Shown piece after piece: positions 1 to 4,240 of a stretch of DNA of 5,980 nucleotides. The notes beneath the pieces are model-generated. The model worked only from the letters and a program-made list of their open reading frames with translations. It did no database searches and was not told the DNA's origin. Both the position numbers and the translations under genes were made by a program. The stretch is taken from NCBI GenBank assembly GCA_010671975.1, contig JAAHIA010000309.1, forward strand, positions 1 to 5,980, read 5' to 3'. Source of the DNA: Leptolyngbya sp. SIO4C1. GTDB taxonomy: Bacteria; Cyanobacteriota; Cyanobacteriia; Phormidesmidales; Phormidesmidaceae. Within the stretch, counting starts at the first letter, position 1; every line of letters begins with the position of its first letter.

Positions 1-58
1 TAATTGTGGTAGGTGTATTTTGATTGATCGAGCGGAGGACTGTATTCGGGTGGGCGCG

Positions 59-373
59 TTAGCAGGGACTGGGGTTCAGACGTGGGCTCCTCCGGTTAGC
101 GCGGCGCGGCCGGCTGCCGACGTAGCTTTCAATCCAAAATCCGGTGAACAGTAGCGCGATGCCAACCAGCGGCACAATACCTCGATCGACTAGCTGACTG
201 GTCGTAGCAATTTGCCACTGGCGATTGACCAAATCGGGCGGGATAATCAGAATAATGAAGTCGATCAGCGCAGCCAAAATGGTGATAGCCCCTACAAGCT
301 TGAGCGCGATCGCAGCGATGGGCGAGGGATAGTTGCCGGCCGGTTTTACAGAAGGAGTCATATCAACTGGCAT
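59..373 (-). CDS. Short HpsJ-like two-helix membrane protein
   Basis: The 104-residue product has two hydrophobic helices, about residues 22-45 and 65-82. They are joined by a loop carrying NRQWQIATTSQLVDRGIVP (50-68). From memory, this helix, 'QWQ...T.QLVDRGIVPLVGIAL..TG.WI' loop and second helix form the N-terminal part of the cyanobacterial HpsJ family, which is linked to hormogonium polysaccharide and, in some relatives, to cyanoexosortase. Those proteins are usually more than 200 residues, with a long charged coil and a further helix. Here the frame ends soon after helix 2 in an arginine-rich tail (six Arg in residues 88-98). Neither other forward frame continues past about 20 codons, so a single frameshift does not restore the rest. 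It is either a naturally short paralogue or a decayed copy. It lies 91 bp downstream of deoC on the same strand, so it may be cotranscribed. No Shine-Dalgarno is visible before the ATG; an internal ATG at codon 5 is also possible. The molecular function is unknown. Confidence 0.72.
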   Translation of the reverse strand: MPVDMTPSVKPAGNYPSPIAAIALKLVGAITILAALIDFIILIIPPDLVNRQWQIATTSQLVDRGIVPLVGIALLFTGFWIESYVGSRPRRANRRSPRLNPSPC

Positions 374-440
374 GAGACGCTACAGTTACTCATTCTGCCC
401 CGCTATGCGCAAAGTTCCACATAAGTTCTCGATAAAAGTT

Positions 441-454
441 CTTAAGCTAGCTGC
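441..454. repeat. 14-bp direct repeat, copy left of deoC
   Basis: CTTAAGCTAGCTGC here matches CTTAGGCTAGCTGC at 1387-1400 in 13 of 14 positions and in the same orientation. The two copies flank deoC about 946 bp apart. This copy lies just beyond the deoC stop codon. No function is evident. Confidence 0.4.
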
Positions 455-464
455 GGGGGCTAGG

Positions 465-1148
465 CTAGTTGCCGGTTAGCGCTGTCTGCTGCTTGAGAAT
501 CTCAGGCCCTCGCGAGGTGCCCAGCCGAGTGGCCCCAGCCTCAACTAGCGCCAGCGCCTGTTCTGGAGTACGAATGCCACCCGAGGCTTTAATCCCAATC
601 TGGCCGCGCGTGACCTCGCGCAGCAGCTTTACGTCGGCAACTGTTGCCCCACCGTTCCAGCCGGTGCTGGTTTTGACAAAGGCGACACCTGCATCTAGGC
701 ATACCTCAGCGGCCAGTCGCTTTTCCGCATCGCTGAGCAGGCTGGTTTCTAGGATGGCTTTGATTACCCGCTGCCCGGTGGCTTCAGCTATCTCTGCTAG
801 CTCGCGGTGCAGGAGCGTGGTCTCACCGCTTTTTAGCCAGCCCAAGTTAATCACCACGTCTAGCTCGGTAGCGCCGTTCTCAGCCGCTTCTTGCGCCTCG
901 TAGAGCTTGACGGCTGAGGTCGTTGCTCCGGTCGGAAAGCCAATCACCGTACAGACCTGGGGCGATTTTCCCTGCAGCTGCTCAACCGCTCGCCGCACCT
1001 GCCCAGGGTAGACACAGACAGTTGCAAACCCAAACCGATCGGCTTCAGCGCACCACTGGTCGACTAGATCTGGCGTTGCAGCTGGTAGCAATAGCGCGTG
1101 ATCGATCAGCGGTGCTAGTTCCACCGATGCTAATTCTTGCCTAGCCAT
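465..1148 (-). CDS. deoC: Deoxyribose-phosphate aldolase (DERA)
   Basis: This 227-residue class I aldolase reversibly cleaves 2-deoxy-D-ribose 5-phosphate to glyceraldehyde 3-phosphate and acetaldehyde, the last step of deoxynucleoside salvage, in the cytoplasm. The whole TIM-barrel signature is readable: IDHALL near the N-terminus (15-20), VCTVIGFPTGATTS (65-78), ELDVVINLGWL (95-105) carrying the conserved Asp97, FVKTSTGW (157-164) with the Schiff-base Lys159, and IKASGGIRT (186-194) with the second active-site Lys187. By family knowledge these correspond to D102, K167 and K201 of the E. coli enzyme. The length is normal for the short bacterial and cyanobacterial form. The ATG at 1148 is preceded by a purine-rich AGGATAGGCAGG stretch that can act as a ribosome binding site. 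The gene reads away from the polysaccharide cluster, and an HpsJ-like gene follows it. Nothing suggests loss of function. Confidence 0.97.
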   Translation of the reverse strand: MARQELASVELAPLIDHALLLPAATPDLVDQWCAEADRFGFATVCVYPGQVRRAVEQLQGKSPQVCTVIGFPTGATTSAVKLYEAQEAAENGATELDVVINLGWLKSGETTLLHRELAEIAEATGQRVIKAILETSLLSDAEKRLAAEVCLDAGVAFVKTSTGWNGGATVADVKLLREVTRGQIGIKASGGIRTPEQALALVEAGATRLGTSRGPEILKQQTALTGN

Positions 1149-1386
1149 GTTGCCTGCCTATCCTGCTCACGTTTGCTGCTCGTTTCACTACCAGCATTGC
1201 ATTACCGAACTTTACACAGTTGAAGACTCAATAAAACTCAATTCTGGAACAGTCTAGCTGGAAAAGGATTTGAGTAAGGTGAGAAAGTAGAAACTGGCTA
1301 CTTAAGCGGGCATGTTAGCCTTGACAGGGCTGCCTGGCCCTAGCGCTGAACCCGTTTGCCGAACCGTCGGTAGCGTTTACTGCTAG

Positions 1387-1400
1387 CTTAGGCTAGCTGC
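1387..1400. repeat. 14-bp direct repeat, copy right of deoC
   Basis: CTTAGGCTAGCTGC is the partner of the copy at 441-454, with 13 of 14 bases identical and the same orientation. It overlaps the second of two GCTAGC palindromes spaced 10 bp apart and lies 35-48 bp before the first glycosyltransferase start. It could be a dispersed protein-binding word or chance reuse of the CTAG-rich motif common in these gaps. Confidence 0.4.
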
Positions 1401-1417
1401 CACTCTTATATCTAGAC

Positions 1418-1426
1418 TGCTATTCT
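1418..1426 (+). promoter_or_regulatory. Candidate extended -10 element
   Basis: TGCTATTCT has the form TGn plus a hexamer matching TATAAT at four of six bases. No good -35 box lies 17 bp upstream. If used, transcription would start within a few bases of the ATG at 1435 and give a nearly leaderless mRNA. That would fit the absence of any Shine-Dalgarno there. This is weak evidence by inspection only. Confidence 0.22.
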
Positions 1427-1434
1427 AAACTGCT

Positions 1435-2382
1435 ATGGCTGAGCCCTTAATTTCTGCCATTATTTGCACTCACAATCGCGATCAGTATCTAGGCGCTGCG
1501 ATTGACAGCTTGCTGAACCAAACCTGCGATCGCTATGAAGTGATTGTGGTTGACAATGCCTCAACTGACAGCACGGCCAAAGTCGTGCAGTCGCGGCTAT
1601 CGCATCCGCGACTACAGTATGTTTATGAGTCGACGCTAGGGCTATCGGTGGCGCGCAATCGCGGCGCGCGAGCGGCCTCAGCCGAGATTTTGGCCTATCT
1701 CGATGACGATGCTGAAGCCAGTCCGCAGTGGCTCGACTCGCTCTATCAGGTCTATGCCGAAGACACTCAGGTAGCAATTGCCGGGGGCAAGGTGACGCTG
1801 CTGTGGCCTGAGCAGACTCAGCCGCCGCGCTGGCTGTCCAGTGAGCTGGCAAGCGGTCTCGGGGCCTACGATTTAGGGGATAGTTTGAGATATATCAAAA
1901 ATCCAAATCTGACCCCGCGCGGGCTCAATTATTCAATCCGCAAATCTTTTCTAGACAGCGTTGGCGGCTTTGACACTAACCTGGGCCGAGTGGGCAAAAA
2001 TCTGCTCTCTAATGAAGAGCTGCACATGACCCAGCTGGCGCTGCGACAGGGGCTAAACGTGGTCTATGTGCCAGCCGCGATCGCGGCTCACAATGTCGCG
2101 CCAGCGCGGCTCAAGCCCGGCTGGTTTCTCAGTCGCAGCTGGTGGCAGGGCATCAGCGAGTGCTATCGCGAGCAGGTCTCTGGCAAGACCGGTCCGGGGC
2201 AGTTTCGGCGCGGTGGTGAGCGGCTGCTTCGCGGTCTCTATAAGACGGCCAAATACTGCTACGATCCGGCCCAGCGGTTTGAAAATTTTGCCTACGCCTA
2301 CGGCCAGATTGGCTATCTAGGCAGCGCGCTGCGCCATTTGATTTGGCCGCATCCGGCACCTGAGGGGCCGCCTGGTGCCTAG
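1435..2382 (+). CDS. Family 2 glycosyltransferase, polysaccharide cluster
   Basis: This 315-residue protein is an inverting GT-A fold family 2 transferase that would add a sugar from a nucleotide donor to a growing lipid-linked polysaccharide unit at the cytoplasmic face of the membrane. The nucleotide-binding start SAIICTHNR (7-15) and VVDNASTDST (38-47) are clear. The metal-binding DxD is the triple Asp at 90-92 in AYLDDDAE. GGFD (177-180) and SNEELHMTQLAL (192-203) supply the usual acceptor-site acidic pair, Glu194-Glu195. The C-terminal part, with RSWWQGISECYREQ (234-247), is basic and amphipathic and probably membrane-associated; there is no clear transmembrane helix. The ATG at 1435 follows no Shine-Dalgarno, but the family N-terminus begins right after it, so the start is convincing. 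It is the first gene of the rightward cluster, with 58 bp to the next gene. Donor sugar and linkage cannot be told from sequence. It may correspond to one of the hps glycosyltransferases, but I cannot assign which. Confidence 0.93.
   Translation: MAEPLISAIICTHNRDQYLGAAIDSLLNQTCDRYEVIVVDNASTDSTAKVVQSRLSHPRLQYVYESTLGLSVARNRGARAASAEILAYLDDDAEASPQWLDSLYQVYAEDTQVAIAGGKVTLLWPEQTQPPRWLSSELASGLGAYDLGDSLRYIKNPNLTPRGLNYSIRKSFLDSVGGFDTNLGRVGKNLLSNEELHMTQLALRQGLNVVYVPAAIAAHNVAPARLKPGWFLSRSWWQGISECYREQVSGKTGPGQFRRGGERLLRGLYKTAKYCYDPAQRFENFAYAYGQIGYLGSALRHLIWPHPAPEGPPGA
2073..2088. repeat. HIP1 octamer inside a 16-bp perfect palindrome
   Basis: AGCCGCGATCGCGGCT is a perfect 16-bp palindrome centred on the HIP1 core GCGATCGC (2077-2084), within the first glycosyltransferase gene, where it encodes part of PAAIAAHN. 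Other HIP1 copies are at 306-313, 1526-1533, 4889-4896 and 5953-5960. HIP1 is a highly iterated palindrome of many cyanobacterial genomes and supports the taxonomic call. This copy is extended beyond the core more than the others. Confidence 0.85.
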
Positions 2383-2412
2383 GCCTGAACTATCTCAGGC
2401 TTGAACTATCTA
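2381..2412 (+). repeat. Tandem 16-bp duplication at glycosyltransferase stop codon
   Basis: AGGCCTGAACTATCTC (2381-2396) is followed at once by AGGCTTGAACTATCTA (2397-2412), identical at 14 of 16 positions. The first copy begins with the last two bases of the TAG stop at 2380-2382. It is the first of three stop-codon-proximal duplications in this cluster. It looks like a slippage or local duplication product; no coding role is possible because it lies after the stop. Confidence 0.75.
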
Positions 2413-2440
2413 TTGTTATTTACCTTAAAACGCGCGATCT

Positions 2441-3406
2441 ATGACTGCTGCCTTCCCAAAGATTCCTGTCTCGGTGCTGATTCCGGCCAAGAATGAAGAA
2501 GAAAATCTGCCGGCCTGTCTTGAGAGCGTGGCTCGTGCAGACGAAGTTTTCGTGGTTGATTCCCAAAGTGAAGATGCCTCAGAGGTAATTGCCCAGCGCT
2601 ACGGCGCTGCTGTGGTGCAGTTTCACTTCAATGGTCGCTGGCCTAAGAAGAAAAACTGGTCGCTAGAAAATCTGCCGTTCCGCAATGAGTGGGTGCTGAT
2701 TGTTGACTGCGACGAGCGCATTACCCCCGAGCTGTGGGACGAAATTGCCACCGTCATTGAGGCAGATGAGAAAGATGGCTACTATCTCAATCGGCGCGTT
2801 TTTTTCCTCGGTAAGTGGATTCGTCACGGCGGCAAGTACCCTGACTGGAATCTGCGCCTATTTCGCCATGCCAAAGGCCGCTACGAAAATCTCAACACTG
2901 AAGAAATTCGCAACACCGGCGACAATGAGGTTCACGAGCATGTCGTAGTCGAAGGCGGACGGATTGGCTATCTGCAGCAGGATATGCTGCACATTGACTT
3001 TCGCGATCTGTATCACTGGCTGGCTCGCCATAATCGCTATTCCAACTGGGAGGCTCGCGTCTATTACAACCTGCTCACCGGCATGGGGGACGACGGGACC
3101 ATCGGTGCTAACCTGTTTGGTGACTCGGTGCAGCGCAAGCGCTTCCTCAAGAAAATTTGGGTACGGCTGCCGTTTAAGCCGCTGCTGCGCTTTGTCCTGT
3201 TTTACTTCATTCGGTTAGGGTTCCTCGATGGCTATCCTGGCTACGTCTATGGCCGACTGCTCAGCCAGTATGAGTATCAAATTGGCGTCAAGCTATACGA
3301 GCTTAAAGCGTTTGGTGGTCGCCTTAACGTCGATGCCCCTGCAGCTGAGCCAGCCGTCCCAGAGCTGGTTGGCTCGGCAGAGACTCAGCAGTCGTCTAGC
3401 GTCTAG
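2441..3406 (+). CDS. WaaE/KdtX-like family 2 glycosyltransferase
   Basis: This 321-residue protein belongs to the family 2 branch typified by lipopolysaccharide core beta-1,4-glucosyltransferases (WaaE/KdtX type), and differs clearly from the preceding transferase. Visible motifs are VSVLIPAKNEEENLPACLES (10-29), VFVVDSQSEDAS (36-47), KKKNWSLENL (69-78), WVLIVDCDERIT (84-95) with the metal-binding Asp89-x-Asp91, and the family-typical WNLRLFRH (136-143) and NEVHEHV (162-168). A hydrophobic, basic-flanked stretch at about 246-265 probably seats the enzyme on the inner membrane. Residues 297-321 form an Ala/Pro/Ser-rich tail outside the conserved domain. It should act in the cytoplasm on a lipid-linked sugar; donor and linkage are unknown. 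No Shine-Dalgarno precedes the ATG at 2441, but the conserved domain begins ten residues in, so the start is sound. Spacing of 58 bp before and 52 bp after suggests cotranscription with its neighbours. Confidence 0.94.
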   Translation: MTAAFPKIPVSVLIPAKNEEENLPACLESVARADEVFVVDSQSEDASEVIAQRYGAAVVQFHFNGRWPKKKNWSLENLPFRNEWVLIVDCDERITPELWDEIATVIEADEKDGYYLNRRVFFLGKWIRHGGKYPDWNLRLFRHAKGRYENLNTEEIRNTGDNEVHEHVVVEGGRIGYLQQDMLHIDFRDLYHWLARHNRYSNWEARVYYNLLTGMGDDGTIGANLFGDSVQRKRFLKKIWVRLPFKPLLRFVLFYFIRLGFLDGYPGYVYGRLLSQYEYQIGVKLYELKAFGGRLNVDAPAAEPAVPELVGSAETQQSSSV

Positions 3407-3423
3407 CCTGAGCGTCTAACCTA
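3398..3423 (+). repeat. Tandem 13-bp duplication at second glycosyltransferase stop codon
   Basis: AGCGTCTAGCCTG (3398-3410) is followed directly by AGCGTCTAACCTA (3411-3423), identical at 11 of 13 positions. The first copy contains the TAG stop codon at 3404-3406, and the second carries TAA at the matching place in another frame. A further CGTCTAG lies just upstream at 3393-3399. It parallels the duplications after the genes on either side. Confidence 0.7.
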
Positions 3424-3442
3424 ATTTGACGACGAGAGCAGC

Positions 3443-3452
3443 AGGGGAGAGG
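3443..3452 (+). promoter_or_regulatory. Strong Shine-Dalgarno deciding the hpsU-like start
   Basis: AGGGGAGAGG ends six bases before the ATG at 3459 and is the only strong ribosome binding site in the window. It argues for that ATG over the in-frame TTG at 3426, which has no such site and would add 11 unconserved residues. Confidence 0.75.
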
Positions 3453-3458
3453 CAACCT

Positions 3459-4103
3459 ATGGCGCATCTATCTGAGTCAGCTATCAAACGCTTGACCGTA
3501 TCCAATCAGGCCAAATTCAACCAGACCGAAACCGACGGTTTGGGTGCACCGCCGCTAGTCGATCTGCGGCAGTATCATCAGCCTGGGTTTGAGGCCGGCC
3601 GACCGAAGTGGATGATCCTGCTGTGGTGGCTGCTTCAGGCCGTCGTGTTTCCGCTGACGCTGCATGCCCATCACGCGCCGCGCCGTGCTCTGCTGCGCCT
3701 CTTTGGTGCCAAAATTGGCAAGCGGGTGATGATCCGGCCAACGTCGCGCTTTACCTATCCGTGGCATGTAGAGATTGATGACGACAGCTGGATTGGCGAT
3801 GATGTCGTATTCTATAGCCTGGTGCCGATTCGAGTGGGTCGCCACTGCGTGATTTCCCAAAAAGCCTACCTTTGTACGGGCAGTCACAATATCAGCGATC
3901 CGCGCTTTGGCCTAGTGACAGCGCCGATCACAGTTGAGAACGGGGCCTGGGTGGCAACCGACTGCTTTATCGGACCTGGGGTTAAAATTGGCGCTAATGC
4001 CGTCATTGGGGCTCGCAGCAGCGTGTTTGAGGAGATGCCGGCACAGCAAATTTGTTTTGGTACCCCCTGTCGACCTCGGCGGCGACGCCAAGTTTCTCTG
4101 TAA
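3459..4103 (+). CDS. hpsU: HpsU/WcaF-like hexapeptide acetyltransferase
   Basis: This 214-residue protein is a left-handed beta-helix O-acetyltransferase expected to transfer acetyl from acetyl-CoA to a sugar of the polysaccharide precursor. A hydrophobic segment at about residues 51-69 (ILLWWLLQAVVFPLT and flanks) precedes the domain and may bind membrane. The core holds LRLFGAKIGKRVMIRPTSRF (79-98), YPWHVEIDDDSWIGDDVVFY (100-119), CVISQKAYLCTGSHN (130-144) with the probable catalytic His143, and NGAWVATDCFIGPGVKIGAN (161-180), made of imperfect hexapeptide turns. From memory this pattern, especially SWIGDDVV, ISQKAYLCTGSH and WVATDCF, matches the cyanobacterial protein named HpsU, a relative of colanic acid WcaF. 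The symbol rests on that recognition, and a generic WcaF-type enzyme is the alternative. The C-terminus ends in a run of arginines (RPRRRRQ). The ATG was chosen because of the strong ribosome binding site. It sits between glycosyltransferase and Wzc genes, as expected for a polysaccharide-decorating enzyme. Confidence 0.9.
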   Translation: MAHLSESAIKRLTVSNQAKFNQTETDGLGAPPLVDLRQYHQPGFEAGRPKWMILLWWLLQAVVFPLTLHAHHAPRRALLRLFGAKIGKRVMIRPTSRFTYPWHVEIDDDSWIGDDVVFYSLVPIRVGRHCVISQKAYLCTGSHNISDPRFGLVTAPITVENGAWVATDCFIGPGVKIGANAVIGARSSVFEEMPAQQICFGTPCRPRRRRQVSL

Positions 4104-4134
4104 ATCAGTTTCTCAAACTAGTTTCTCTGTAAAT
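4091..4134 (+). repeat. 15-bp perfect direct repeat around acetyltransferase stop codon
   Basis: AGTTTCTCTGTAAAT occurs at 4091-4105 and again at 4120-4134 with no mismatch. A partial third copy, AGTTTCTC, lies between them at 4107-4114. The first copy encodes the last residues of the acetyltransferase and contains its TAA stop (4101-4103). The copies start 16 and 13 bp apart. Local duplication of the gene's 3' end explains it; no coding role is possible downstream of the stop. Confidence 0.85.
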
Positions 4135-4143
4135 TTTTAGACT

Positions 4144-4162
4144 GTCGGGAAACCATCCCGAC
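4144..4162 (+). promoter_or_regulatory. Perfect hairpin or dyad before the Wzc gene
   Basis: GTCGGGA (4144-4150) and TCCCGAC (4156-4162) form a perfect 7-bp stem with a 5-nt AACCA loop. No T-run follows directly; the nearest is TTTT at 4174-4177, so it is not a standard intrinsic terminator. It starts 41 bp after the acetyltransferase stop and ends 79 bp before the Wzc ATG. It could be an mRNA stabilising or attenuating hairpin, or an operator dyad. Confidence 0.55.
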
Positions 4163-4167
4163 TACGG

Positions 4168-4182
4168 ATCGTCTTTTACGAT
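4168..4182 (+). promoter_or_regulatory. Second small hairpin before the Wzc gene
   Basis: ATCGT (4168-4172) and ACGAT (4178-4182) pair perfectly around a 5-nt CTTTT loop. This stem begins only five bases after the larger hairpin ends. Alone it could be chance; the tandem placement in a 137-bp gap makes a structured 5' leader for the Wzc gene plausible. Confidence 0.35.
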
Positions 4183-4240
4183 AACGCCTCTTAGAGTGGC
4201 ACTTAGCCGCTGTTACTGTGTTAGAAGTTTGGCTAGGCTT

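Larger units (their letters stand above)
1149..1434. other. Intergenic control region between divergent units
   Basis: This 286-bp gap separates leftward deoC from the rightward glycosyltransferase cluster, so promoters for both should be here. I see no credible gene. A TTGACA at 1321-1326 has no matching -10 box at 16-18 bp. It overlaps a small dyad, AGGGC (1326-1330) with GCCCT (1337-1341) around a 6-nt loop, and a second tiny dyad, CCGA/TCGG, lies at 1359-1370. Two GCTAGC palindromes start exactly 10 bp apart at 1382 and 1392, one helical turn. None of these matches a binding site that I can name. Confidence 0.5.

Noticed and set aside
469..903. Open frame of 144 codons on the + strand opposite deoC
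   Set aside because: It is an antisense shadow of a strongly conserved deoC. Its Ser/Ala/Pro-rich translation shows no motif and has no ribosome binding site.
1321..1349. TTGACA as a -35 promoter box
   Set aside because: A perfect hexamer, but the sequence 16-18 bp downstream (near CGCTGA) is not a -10 box. It overlaps a small dyad instead.
1460..1852. Open frame of 130 codons on the - strand opposite the first glycosyltransferase
   Set aside because: The Arg/Ala/His-rich, low-complexity translation is typical of the antisense of a GC-rich gene, and the sense strand carries clear family motifs.
1435..2382. Assigning the symbol hpsE or another hps letter to the first glycosyltransferase
   Set aside because: Family 2 membership is clear, but the N-terminus does not match my memory of HpsE, and I cannot separate the hps transferases by inspection.
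3426..3458. TTG at 3426 as start of the acetyltransferase
   Set aside because: The ATG at 3459 has a strong Shine-Dalgarno six bases upstream, and the 11 extra residues are not family-like.
4091..4134. CRISPR-like or phage attachment-site repeats
   Set aside because: There are only two full 15-bp copies with a 14-bp gap, placed over a stop codon, with no integrase, tRNA or cas gene. Local duplication is the simpler reading.
4144..4177. Classic intrinsic terminator after the acetyltransferase gene
   Set aside because: The stem is perfect, but on the + strand the T-run is short and about 11 bases away. On the - strand the stem is followed by A-rich rather than T-rich sequence.
4196..4240. GTG at 4196 as start of the Wzc gene
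   Set aside because: It adds a Cys/Arg-containing stretch of 15 residues before the usual Wzc beginning; the ATG at 4241 gives the expected N-terminus.
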